Of a DNA stretch of 62,612 bases, positions 35,778-44,067 are shown in pieces. Source of the DNA: Candidatus Gastranaerophilales bacterium (GTDB taxonomy: Bacteria; Bacillota; Clostridia; Lachnospirales; Lachnospiraceae); NCBI GenBank assembly GCA_023663225.1, contig JAMPHU010000013.1:1-62612 (forward strand). Direction: 5' to 3'. The position numbers were made by a program, and so were the translations under genes. Within the stretch, counting starts at the first letter, position 1. Each line of letters opens with the position of its first letter. The notes under the pieces were generated by a model. It was not told the origin of the DNA, searched no databases, and saw only the letters and a list, made by a program, of their open reading frames with translations.

Positions 35778-35911
35778 ATTGAGAAATAAGCTTGATAGCT
35801 TATTTCTCAATCGGCTATTTGTTTCTGAGCGAAAACAAATAGCCTTGATGGCAGACGAGAAATCGCCTTCGCGAATTTCTCGTCGCCGCTTCGCGACAAG
35901 TCGCTCAGAAA
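35778..35911 (+). other. cluster of near-perfect inverted repeats in leader of flagellar genes
   Basis: Three hairpins stand in a row: a 14-bp perfect stem (35778-35791/35798-35811), a 12-bp perfect stem (35813-35824/35833-35844) with an 8-base loop, and a 10-bp stem (35854-35863/35875-35884). In addition, 35822-35832 around the second loop is exactly complementary to 35901-35911, just before the DUF6240 start, so an alternative long-range pairing is possible. The cluster may be a mobile palindromic repeat or a structured leader RNA. Confidence 0.75.
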
Positions 35912-35922
35912 TGGGGACGAGG

Positions 35923-38787
35923 ATGAAAATTACATTTCAAAACCATGATGTAGCGGAGACTGGGAAAAGTTTCCAGGAGAGAACGTCGGTGAAGGGTGGA
36001 AATGGCGCACAGAGAGCGTCAGAGGCCTATCAGGTGAGTTTTCAGGCAAAGGAAGACCGGATGTGGGCCCAGGACGGTATGATCGAAAAGGAAAAGGGCA
36101 AGAGCCTGTCGGAGATACAACAGGAGGCGGGCAATATTGACGTGGGCGTGCAGCAGGATTATATGACGGTCATGTCCAATACCATGTCCGAGGAAGATTA
36201 CGCAGAGCTGGAGAAGGAAGGCTTTCATTTTCAGAGCATGGATCCCGAGGAGGCCGTGTCGATCGTAGATAAGATCAAGGCTGAGCTTGCCCGCTCCGGC
36301 AAGGATATCGAGGGATACACGGATGATTTGGACATGGATACGTTGATTGCGGCCGTTGGCAGCGAAGAGTTGGCCCGCGCGCTGGCGGAGAGCTTTCGCA
36401 AGGCGGATGTTCCCCTTACACCGGAGAATATTGAGAAGACGCTTCGGGCGTGGGATATGGCATCTCAACTGGAACAGCCGACCGATGGGGCTTACCGTTA
36501 TATGATAGACAATCAGATGGAGCCAGAGATATGGGACCTCTATCGGGCCCAGAGCAGCGGCGCGCAGTCTATGAGCGGATCGCCCCGTTATTATGCGGAG
36601 GAGATCCCCGGATATTACACGCAAAGCGCACAATCTGCGGCAGGGGAAAATCTGCAGGAGCAGATTGACAGAGTGATAGAACATGCCGGTCTGGAGGCCA
36701 ATGAGGAGAATAGACAGGCGGCAGATTTTCTGTTGGAACAGGGCTTGCCCTTGACAGAGGAGAATCTGAAGCGTTTAAAGGAACTGCAGGAGGTTTCTTT
36801 TCCCGTGGAGGAGAGAACGTTTGCGGAGGCGGCGGCAAACGCTGTCGCAGAGGGAAAAGATCCCGTCCACGCGAATCTCTCCGAGAGTGAAAATATTTAT
36901 GAGAAAGCACAAAGAGTGTGGGAGCATTACCAGACAGATGTGGACCTGGCGGATCTAGGTGACATTACCGCCAGGAAGCAGTTGGAGGAAATCCGCCTGC
37001 GCATGACGGCGGAGGTGAATGTAAAGCTGTTAAAGAGCGGTTTTGCCATAGACACGGCTCCTATGGAACAGTTATTAGACGCCCTTCGGCGCGCGGAAAA
37101 AGATGTGGCTGACAGTTATTTTCCCGACGATTCTCAGTCGGTGGAAAAGTACCATCAGTACAATGAGACGGATCGGATCGTAAAAGAGCTGCCGGGTATG
37201 CCGCTGCAAATGATGGGGTCTTATAGTGTGAGGGAGACGGATGTCAGCCTGTCACAGTTCCATGAGGATGGCAAGGCTCTGCAGGAAACCTATGAGAAGG
37301 CGAACGAGAGTTATGAAGCTTTGATGACGGTGCCGAGAAAAGATTTGGGGGACAGCATCCGCAAGGCGTTTGCCAATGTGGAAGATATTGTCCGCGACTT
37401 GGGATTGGAGGTAAACGAGGAGAATAAAAGGGCTATCCGAATCCTGGGATACAATCACATGGACATGACAAAAGAAAACGTCGAACAGGTGAGAGAAGCC
37501 TATGAGCAGGTCTGCTCTGTCATAGAAAAAATGACGCCTGCGTCAACTCTTAAGATGATTCGGGATGGGATCAATCCTCTGGAGAAAAGTTTTGAGGAGT
37601 TGGAGCGTTATTTTAGTGACGATTCCCGAACTTATGAGGAGAGTGCGGAGAGCTATAGTCGTTTTCTGTATGGTATGGAGAAAAACAAAGAGATCACCGA
37701 ACAGGAGAAGGACGCTTATATTGGGATCTACCGGCTGATCCGGCAGATCGAACGCTCCGACGGGGCCGTTGTGGGAGCGGTGGTCAACACGCAGGCGGAA
37801 TTGCAGTTTTCCAATTTGCTTTCCGCTGTGCGCAGCAATCGCTTTAAGGGATTGGACGTAAAAGTGGAGGACTCCTTTGGAGCGCTCGCCGAGCTGGTGA
37901 GAAAGGGCGAGAGTATTTCAGATCAAATCTCCAAGGGTTTTTTGCAGGATGTGAAAAGTGAACTGACAGAAATGTCATACAGTGAAGAGAGCGCGGCGGC
38001 ATATCGCGAGGAGGAATTGGCACAGATCAGAGAGGCTGCTCTGACGGAGGAGGATGCGATCCTGCTTCTGCAAAAAGGAGAGATTCCTGCCAATGCGGAC
38101 AATCTGTTGGCAGCACAGGCGCTTCTGCACGGGGAGAAAAATCTGTTCAAAATGCTGCAAGAGCAAGGCAAGGAGGAAGAGCTTCCCACTGACGCCTGGG
38201 AGAGCCTGGATGAAGGTGAGACTTTCCGCGAGCAGTACGGGCAGATGATAGCAGATATGCAGACTTTGGTGGAGGAGACCGATCTGGAACAGGTGGAGTC
38301 CTACGTGGACTTAAAGGATATGCAGTTGGTGCACAAGCAGCTTGCCGTCGCGGGGAAACTGGCTGCTTCTGAGGAATACATCCTTCCTATGTACATTGGA
38401 GAGGAGTTGACCAAAATACACCTGACTTTGGAGCATGACGAGGCCAGAAAAGGAGATATCCATCTTACGATGGAGTGGTCGCAGGAGAAGCGGGTAGAAG
38501 CGCATCTTTCGGTCAAGGACGACACTGTCAGCGGTTTTTTGATAGGAAATACAGCGGAAGAGGTTACGAAATGGAATCAGGCTGTCGATATATTCACTGA
38601 CCGGCTTGATATGAAGGTGACAGAGCTGCCCGTTGTGAGCGGGAACGCTTATCATGCGTCCGCGGGTCATCCCCGTAAACAGGTCGAAAAACAGGACGCA
38701 GCCACCAATGCGGATCTGTATCGGGTGGCAAAAGTATTTTTACAAGCAGTAAAGGAAGCAGAGGTAGAATATGAGAATCAATTATAA
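35923..38787 (+). CDS. DUF6240-type protein, FliK-like C-terminus
   Basis: About 954 aa from ATG 35923; the frame is open further upstream to 35710, but that part is the terminator and the hairpin cluster. The protein is hydrophilic and helical. It has recurring modules of the kind NEENRQAADFLLEQGLPLTEENL (for example near 265, 545 and 795), typical of DUF6240. Near the C-terminus, MYIGEELTKIHLTLEHDE and the following 60 residues resemble the hook-length domain of FliK. The end overlaps the flagellin start by 17 bases. A role in flagellar hook or filament assembly is inferred from context and the C-terminus. Confidence 0.7.
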   Translation: MKITFQNHDVAETGKSFQERTSVKGGNGAQRASEAYQVSFQAKEDRMWAQDGMIEKEKGKSLSEIQQEAGNIDVGVQQDYMTVMSNTMSEEDYAELEKEGFHFQSMDPEEAVSIVDKIKAELARSGKDIEGYTDDLDMDTLIAAVGSEELARALAESFRKADVPLTPENIEKTLRAWDMASQLEQPTDGAYRYMIDNQMEPEIWDLYRAQSSGAQSMSGSPRYYAEEIPGYYTQSAQSAAGENLQEQIDRVIEHAGLEANEENRQAADFLLEQGLPLTEENLKRLKELQEVSFPVEERTFAEAAANAVAEGKDPVHANLSESENIYEKAQRVWEHYQTDVDLADLGDITARKQLEEIRLRMTAEVNVKLLKSGFAIDTAPMEQLLDALRRAEKDVADSYFPDDSQSVEKYHQYNETDRIVKELPGMPLQMMGSYSVRETDVSLSQFHEDGKALQETYEKANESYEALMTVPRKDLGDSIRKAFANVEDIVRDLGLEVNEENKRAIRILGYNHMDMTKENVEQVREAYEQVCSVIEKMTPASTLKMIRDGINPLEKSFEELERYFSDDSRTYEESAESYSRFLYGMEKNKEITEQEKDAYIGIYRLIRQIERSDGAVVGAVVNTQAELQFSNLLSAVRSNRFKGLDVKVEDSFGALAELVRKGESISDQISKGFLQDVKSELTEMSYSEESAAAYREEELAQIREAALTEEDAILLLQKGEIPANADNLLAAQALLHGEKNLFKMLQEQGKEEELPTDAWESLDEGETFREQYGQMIADMQTLVEETDLEQVESYVDLKDMQLVHKQLAVAGKLAASEEYILPMYIGEELTKIHLTLEHDEARKGDIHLTMEWSQEKRVEAHLSVKDDTVSGFLIGNTAEEVTKWNQAVDIFTDRLDMKVTELPVVSGNAYHASAGHPRKQVEKQDAATNADLYRVAKVFLQAVKEAEVEYENQL

Positions 38788-40024
38788 TGTGTCGGCTATG
38801 CTGGCGAACAATTCATTGGCAAACAATAACGACCTCCTGTCCAAATCACTGGAACGACTTTCTTCGGGTTTGAAGGTCAATCACGCAAAGGATAATCCGG
38901 CGGGTCTGGCTATGGCAAAGAGGATGGACGCGCAGATAACAGGTCTGGATGTGGCCAGCCAAAACGCTTCTGACGGCATTTCCGTTATAGAGATAGCAGA
39001 CGGTGCGCTCACTGAGATCACGGAGATGATCCAGCGAATGAACGAGCTGGCGATCAAGTCCGCGAACGGCACTTTGTCTGATAATGACAGGGAGCTGGTG
39101 CAGAAGGAGGTCGCGCAGTTGAAGGAGGAGATCGACAGAATCTCCGAGGTTACAGAGTTTAACGGTCAGCCTTTGCTGAACGGCGACTATGAGCTGAAGG
39201 GTTACACCAATAACGTAGATATTAAAGTGAATTACTACAGCCCTGATGTGCCAGTGAGAGAATATACCTTAAACAGCCTGGTGGTGAGCAAGGTGACTGC
39301 GCCGGTTGTCTCGGGCACTACGGCAACCGTGGAAGTGTCGGCCAATATGGCATCTACTACCGCGGCGAACACCAAAATGGTATTTCAGATAGACAATATT
39401 GAATTTGGCGCAGGTTTTCCGGAGGACGCCATCGCTGAAGTCAAGGATGATTTTCTGATTATCAAGGCGAGCAATGGCTTTTTGATGAAGTTGGATATCA
39501 CTCGCGCAGAGGATGGAAAAGATTATGGGACGACGCCCATTGTATCTAACGGGACATCCGCAGCGGTAGGAACTGCCGCTGTGACGGGAACGGCAGCGAG
39601 TACGGGACTTTTGATCGATGCGACAGGGATCGGCCCCATGCGTCTGCAAGTGGGCGCAAATGAGGGACAGATTTTGGAAGTCTGTATTCCCGCCATGTCG
39701 TTAAAGAATCTGTCCATTGACAGATTGGATGTGAGCACCAAGACGGGCGCTTTGGAGGGCATCATACGAATTACGGATGCGCTGGCCTATGTGAACGAGG
39801 TGCGGGGGCGCTTGGGCGCATATCAGAACCGTTTGGAATCCACGACCAGGAATTTGGACGTTACGAGTGAAAATATGACGGCGGCTTATTCCCGCATTAT
39901 GGATGTGGATATGGCGGAGGAGATGACGAACTATACCACCAACCAAGTGTTGGTGCAGGCGGGCACATCGATGTTGGCCCAGGCTAACGAGAGGCCGTCT
40001 CAGGTATTGCAACTGTTGCAGTAA
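38771..40024 (+). CDS. flagellin
   Basis: 417 aa. The conserved D0/D1 N-terminus (NNNDLLSKSLERLSSGLKVN, then NASDGISVIEIADGAL and NELAIKSANGT) and C-terminus (RLGAYQNRLESTTRNLDV and a tail TNQVLVQAGTSMLAQANERP) are typical. The central part (about 140-310) is variable and surface exposed. Flagellin is exported and polymerises into the filament. A GGAAGCAGAGG site lies inside the end of the DUF6240 gene. A FliS-like chaperone gene follows after 34 bases. Confidence 0.94.
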   Translation: MRINYNVSAMLANNSLANNNDLLSKSLERLSSGLKVNHAKDNPAGLAMAKRMDAQITGLDVASQNASDGISVIEIADGALTEITEMIQRMNELAIKSANGTLSDNDRELVQKEVAQLKEEIDRISEVTEFNGQPLLNGDYELKGYTNNVDIKVNYYSPDVPVREYTLNSLVVSKVTAPVVSGTTATVEVSANMASTTAANTKMVFQIDNIEFGAGFPEDAIAEVKDDFLIIKASNGFLMKLDITRAEDGKDYGTTPIVSNGTSAAVGTAAVTGTAASTGLLIDATGIGPMRLQVGANEGQILEVCIPAMSLKNLSIDRLDVSTKTGALEGIIRITDALAYVNEVRGRLGAYQNRLESTTRNLDVTSENMTAAYSRIMDVDMAEEMTNYTTNQVLVQAGTSMLAQANERPSQVLQLLQ

Positions 40025-40058
40025 TATATTTTTTGAGTGAAGGAGTCGTGAGGAAAAC

Positions 40059-40535
40059 ATGACAAAGGAATGTAAGCAGCAGTTTACATTGCGGATCACG
40101 CAGGCGAATTCTACAGAATTGGTTGTGATATTGTATGAAATGCTTTTATGCTATTTGGAGGAAGGCGAGGAGGCATGTCGCGCCGGGGAGGACGTGGCGC
40201 TCAGGGAGGCTGCCCGCAAGGTGCGCGGCTGCCTGAACGAGCTTTTGCACTCCCTGAATCTGAAATATGAACCTGCTCCCAATCTGATGCAGCTCTATCT
40301 GTATTGTATCAGAAGGCTGGCTGTCTGCGAGGGACGCAGGCAGACGGAAGGTTTTGATGAGATCCGTCGGGTGATACAGCCTCTCCATGATGTCTACAAA
40401 GAAATTGCAAAGCAAAATCATAACGGGCCCGTTATGAACAATTCTCAGACAGTGTATGCAGGGTTGACCTATGGCAGAAACACATTAACTGAAAACATGA
40501 CTGACCAGGGTGCGAATCGCGGAATGTTGGTATAG
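40059..40535 (+). CDS. FliS-like flagellar export chaperone
   Basis: 158 aa, all helical, with TLRITQANSTELVVILYEMLLCYLEEG near the N-terminus, close to the FliS pattern in which this surface binds the flagellin C-terminus. The C-terminal 35 residues are an extra polar tail. The position directly after flagellin supports the role: it would keep flagellin unfolded before export. The last 51 bases overlap the convergent DUF2508 gene. Confidence 0.78.
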   Translation: MTKECKQQFTLRITQANSTELVVILYEMLLCYLEEGEEACRAGEDVALREAARKVRGCLNELLHSLNLKYEPAPNLMQLYLYCIRRLAVCEGRRQTEGFDEIRRVIQPLHDVYKEIAKQNHNGPVMNNSQTVYAGLTYGRNTLTENMTDQGANRGMLV

Positions 40536-40781
40536 ACGTTCCGTGTCTGCTGCTGGTTCCAGAGCGGCAAGGGTTGTCAGATGCTTGTATCGCTTCTGGA
40601 GAGAATTAATTTCATAAATATAACTGTCGATCAGATCGATCTCCACAGCATTGTTAAAACCCGCATAGGCGATTTCCAAGTCTTGACGGGTTTTTTCTAA
40701 TGAGTCTTGGATATTCACTGGCGTAAAATCTTCTTCCAGGACACTGGGAGTTTCTATCGTTTTATGAAAGTCAAGCTTCAC
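40485..40781 (-). CDS. DUF2508-family protein (YaaL-like)
   Basis: About 98 aa from GTG 40781, with AAGGAAG upstream; an ATG start at 40853 would add 24 unlikely residues. The protein is helical and contains AGFNNAVEIDLIDSYIYEIN and RYKHLTTLAA, typical of the small DUF2508 family. In Bacillus subtilis the family member yaaL lies directly before bofA; here a BofA-family gene also lies next to it, but divergently. The function is unknown. Its 3' end overlaps the end of the FliS-like gene. Confidence 0.7.
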   Translation of the reverse strand: MKLDFHKTIETPSVLEEDFTPVNIQDSLEKTRQDLEIAYAGFNNAVEIDLIDSYIYEINSLQKRYKHLTTLAALEPAADTERLYQHSAIRTLVSHVFS

Positions 40782-40907
40782 AATACATCTTCCTTTCTGC
40801 TTTGTTATTAAAAGTATAGACACTGAACAAGAAAAATATTCCATTTTTTTCATATTTTACCAGTTTTGGACATAAAGTGTAGCAAAGGCAGGTAAGCTGA
40901 GGGAAAT

Positions 40908-41180
40908 GTGGAAAACGAGACAGGGATGTTGTTGATCATAGGCGCATGTATCATAGTGCTGTTAATCGGCGCGGTGCGAAAAAAGGTGGAATGGCTGTTG
41001 AATTTTGCGTTGCGAAGTATTTTGGGAACGGTTGCGATCTATTTTGTGAATGGAGCGTTAGAGTCCATCGGGATTTCCTTGGGAGTCGGAATTAATATAA
41101 CTACGGTTTTGACATCCGGAATCCTTGGAATTCCAGGGCTTGTAGCACTTTATGGAATTGGGTTTTACAGAATTTTGTAG
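40908..41180 (+). CDS. bofA: BofA-family membrane protein
   Basis: 90 aa from GTG 40908 (GAGGG upstream). Two or three membrane segments and the C-terminal signature GINITTVLTSGILGIPGLVA are typical of the pro-sigma-K processing inhibitor BofA. In spore formers BofA holds the SpoIVFB protease inactive in the forespore membrane. The nearby DUF2508 gene supports the assignment. Whether this organism sporulates cannot be told here. Confidence 0.83.
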   Translation: MENETGMLLIIGACIIVLLIGAVRKKVEWLLNFALRSILGTVAIYFVNGALESIGISLGVGINITTVLTSGILGIPGLVALYGIGFYRIL

Positions 41181-41191
41181 GATTTTACTAA

Positions 41192-41220
41192 TTGAAAAAT
41201 TGACAGAGTATGTGTATAAT
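41192..41220 (+). promoter_or_regulatory. sigma-A promoter for Tad operon
   Basis: TTGAAA and a perfect TATAAT are separated by 17 bases. It lies about 110 bases upstream of the first Tad gene, leaving a sizeable leader with a weak GAGGC/GCCTC hairpin near 41269-41285. Confidence 0.72.
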
Positions 41221-41327
41221 TCAATTCATAAGCGGCCGACGGGCTGCTGATCATTCTATATAATCTTTGAGGCAGGATCCGCCTCGGATTTCACGAAAGA
41301 ATATTGACTGAGTACAAAGGAGATGAT

Positions 41328-41831
41328 GTGTTGGCAGTACTGTGTTTTTTGTTGCTACTTGCCTGTTGTTTTGATTACATCAGGCAGAAAATACCTAATT
41401 TGCTTCTGCTGGGAATTTTGGCGGCGGGGCTTGTGGATGCCTTTCGGGGAGGAGGCATGGGGATCCCGATCTTTATTGCCAGAAGTTTGGCGGTGATCGC
41501 AGCGTTTTATCCATTTTTCCGAATCGGGACGATCGGAGCCGGAGATATCAAGTTGTTGGGCATTTGCGCGGGATATTTTTCCGGCGGCAGAATTTTATCT
41601 TTCTTGTTTGTTTCTATGCTGGTCTCAGCGATATTTTCCCTGATCAAGTTATGCAGAGAGAAAAATATACGACAGCGCCTACTGTATTTGGGGGAGTATG
41701 TGACGGATGTGGTCCGTACCGGCAATCTGCGCCTGTATTTTGAGGACAAGAGAGAATTGAAGGCGGCGGGTATCTGTCTGTCGGGGCCTGTTTTGATCAG
41801 TGCGCTGATGAGTTGGGGAGGTGTCTATTGA
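41328..41831 (+). CDS. A24-family prepilin peptidase (TadV/CpaA-like)
   Basis: About 167 aa from GTG 41328, which has AAAGGAG six bases upstream; TTG 41304 is less likely. It is a multi-spanning protein with the two catalytic aspartates: Asp16 in CFDYIRQKIPN and Asp73 in GAGDIKLLG. It is the first gene of a complete Tad operon and is expected to process the Flp and TadE-like prepilins downstream. The stop overlaps the TTG start of the next gene. Confidence 0.88.
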   Translation: MLAVLCFLLLLACCFDYIRQKIPNLLLLGILAAGLVDAFRGGGMGIPIFIARSLAVIAAFYPFFRIGTIGAGDIKLLGICAGYFSGGRILSFLFVSMLVSAIFSLIKLCREKNIRQRLLYLGEYVTDVVRTGNLRLYFEDKRELKAAGICLSGPVLISALMSWGGVY

Positions 41832-42841
41832 GCGAGATGAAGAAGCATACGGAAATACTGGTTTTGTGTGACAGGGAGGAAGAATATGCCAGACTGATGA
41901 CAGAATATTTAAAGCGGCGCAGGGATCTTCCTTGGGAAGTTCACACCTACACAGATATGGAGGAACTGATCAAAGGGGAGAAGGCGGAGGAAGTGTCGCT
42001 GATGGTGGTCGCTGAGTCTACATATCAGGAGGAGCTTGAAGAGCTGATGCCGCGGGGGATGGTGATTTTAAATGAGAGCGGGACAGTGAGATGGGACCAG
42101 ATAAAAAATATAGACAAATATCAACGGGCGGAAAATGTGTTGAGAGAACTTTTGGAAACTTATATGGAGATTGTCGGGGAGACTTTGCCGCAACTGACGA
42201 TCTGCGGTCAGACAAAATTTGTGGGGATGTACTCGCCGATACGCCGTTGTCTGCAGACTACCTTCGCCATCACCATGAGTCAGATGTTGGCGAGAGAGCA
42301 TCGCACATTGTACATGAATTTTGAGCACTATGCGGGTATTACAGAGTTACTCCCCGATATGCAGACCAGAGATATGGCTGATCTGCTCTATTTCCTCACG
42401 GCGCAGAAGGACAAGTTCAAGTTACGATTGCAGGCGATCATCCAAAAAAGAGGCAATCTGGACTATATACCGCCTATGCGGTCAGGTCAGAATCTCCTTG
42501 GCATCTCGGGGGCGGAGTGGCTTAAGCTGCTGCAGAAGATTGGAGAGTTTGGAGGATATGAATACGTTGTGCTTGACTTGACGGAGAACATGCAAGGGCT
42601 TTTTGAAATTCTGCGACAATGTGTGCAGGTGTTTACCCTGACCAAAAATGACCGAGTGGCCAAGTGCAAACTGACACAATACGAGCAAATTCTGGCTCTT
42701 TACGACTATGAGGATGTGTTGCACAAGACGAAAAGATGCAGCTTGCCTCAAATACGCAGACTGCCGGAAGATATGGAGCAATATACCAAGAGCGATCTGG
42801 CGGAGTATGTACAGGCACAGATCAAAGAATTTGCCGAGTAG
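41828..42841 (+). CDS. TadZ/CpaE-like protein with degenerate P-loop
   Basis: About 337 aa from TTG 41828, preceded by GGGGAGGTG. The N-terminal 120 residues resemble a receiver-like domain; the C-terminal part resembles the MinD/ParA-type ATPase of TadZ. The expected Walker A (normally with a GKTT core) reads SPIRRCLQTTFA, without the glycine-lysine pair, so ATP binding is doubtful. The later YEYVVLDLTEN corresponds to Walker B. TadZ proteins set the location of the pilus machine. The position just before cpaF supports the call. Confidence 0.75.
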   Translation: MSEMKKHTEILVLCDREEEYARLMTEYLKRRRDLPWEVHTYTDMEELIKGEKAEEVSLMVVAESTYQEELEELMPRGMVILNESGTVRWDQIKNIDKYQRAENVLRELLETYMEIVGETLPQLTICGQTKFVGMYSPIRRCLQTTFAITMSQMLAREHRTLYMNFEHYAGITELLPDMQTRDMADLLYFLTAQKDKFKLRLQAIIQKRGNLDYIPPMRSGQNLLGISGAEWLKLLQKIGEFGGYEYVVLDLTENMQGLFEILRQCVQVFTLTKNDRVAKCKLTQYEQILALYDYEDVLHKTKRCSLPQIRRLPEDMEQYTKSDLAEYVQAQIKEFAE

Positions 42842-42849
42842 GAGGGACA

Positions 42850-44067
42850 ATGGAATATACAGAGCTGAAAAAGGAATTTCGCCGAAAAGTACAAGAAAGA
42901 ATGGACTATGGGAGAGATTTTACCGACGAAGAGGTGGAGGAGGCCATCGACGAGGTGTTGTTGGGACAGGAATGTCTGGCGGTCTGCTCCGTGGAGATGC
43001 GAATAAGGTTAAAAAGGGAGCTTTTTGATTCTCTGAGGCGGCTGGATATCTTGCAGGAGCTTGTAGATGACAGCGCGGTGACGGAGATTATGGTCAATGG
43101 CAGAGATCGTATCTTTATTGAAAAAAGCGGACGGCTCATGCGGTTGGACATCGGTTTTGAATCGACAGAGAAGCTGCAGGATGTGATACAACAGATTGTG
43201 GCAGGCTGTAATCGTGCGGTCAATGAGGCGTCGCCGATTGTGGATGCCCGATTGTCCAACGGTTCCCGCGTAAACATTGTGATGGATCCCATCGCCCTAA
43301 ACGGGCCGATCATAACCATACGCAGATTTCCGGATAAACCGATCACGATGAGTCAACTCATACAAAAACATTCTATTTCCAATGAAGCTGCCGAATTTTT
43401 AGAAAAACTGGTACGCGCCAAATACAATATTTTTATCAGCGGCGGAACAGGCAGCGGTAAGACCACTTTTCTCAATGTCCTGTCTGGTTTCATCCCAACT
43501 GACGAACGTGTCATAACTATTGAGGACAGTGCGGAGCTGCAACTGCAGGGGATCGAGAATTTGGTTCGCTTAGAGACGAGAAGCGGTAATGCGGAAGGCT
43601 GTAATGAGATTACGATCAGAGAATTGATCCGTACCTCTCTGCGTATGCGGCCTGACAGGATTATCGTGGGCGAGGTCAGAGGCGCGGAAGCGGTAGACAT
43701 GATGCAATGTCTGAATACAGGCCATGACGGGAGCATGTCCACAGGACATGCAAACAGCGCAGGCGATATGCTTTCCCGTCTGGAGAATATGGTGCTCATG
43801 GGAATGGAGATTCCGCTTGCGGCGATTCGGCAGCAGATCGCTTCGGGGATCGATATTATTGTACATTTGGGCAGACTGCGGGATAAAAGCCGTCGGGTGA
43901 TGGAAATAACGGAGGTGGCGGCATATGAAAACGATCGGATACGGTTAAATCCACTATATCGATTAGAGGAGGAGGGACAGGACAGTGAAGGAAACATTTT
44001 GGGAAGGCTTGAGAAAAAAGGGAATCTGCTCTATCAGGACAAACTTAAAGCGGCGGGACTATCATAA
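42850..44067 (+). CDS. cpaF: Tad pilus assembly ATPase CpaF/TadA
   Basis: About 405 aa from ATG 42850 with GGAGGGACA upstream. Type II/IV secretion ATPase: Walker A GGTGSGKTT at 198-206, the Asp box TIEDSAELQLQ, Walker B RMRPDRIIVGEVRGAEA and the His box NTGHDGSMSTGHAN. The N-terminal part has the CpaF-type LVDDSAVTEIMVNG block. It is a hexameric cytoplasmic motor that powers pilin assembly through TadB/TadC. The end overlaps tadB by 83 bases in another frame. Confidence 0.95.
   Translation: MEYTELKKEFRRKVQERMDYGRDFTDEEVEEAIDEVLLGQECLAVCSVEMRIRLKRELFDSLRRLDILQELVDDSAVTEIMVNGRDRIFIEKSGRLMRLDIGFESTEKLQDVIQQIVAGCNRAVNEASPIVDARLSNGSRVNIVMDPIALNGPIITIRRFPDKPITMSQLIQKHSISNEAAEFLEKLVRAKYNIFISGGTGSGKTTFLNVLSGFIPTDERVITIEDSAELQLQGIENLVRLETRSGNAEGCNEITIRELIRTSLRMRPDRIIVGEVRGAEAVDMMQCLNTGHDGSMSTGHANSAGDMLSRLENMVLMGMEIPLAAIRQQIASGIDIIVHLGRLRDKSRRVMEITEVAAYENDRIRLNPLYRLEEEGQDSEGNILGRLEKKGNLLYQDKLKAAGLS

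Noticed and set aside
35710-35922. N-terminal extension of the DUF6240 reading frame
   Set aside because: The frame is open, but this stretch is the glgB terminator and the hairpin cluster; ATG 35923 has a purine-rich site upstream and starts a normal hydrophilic sequence.
42736-42849. Upstream extension of the CpaF frame
   Set aside because: It overlaps the TadZ-like gene by over 100 bases, whereas ATG 42850 has a good GGAGGGACA site.
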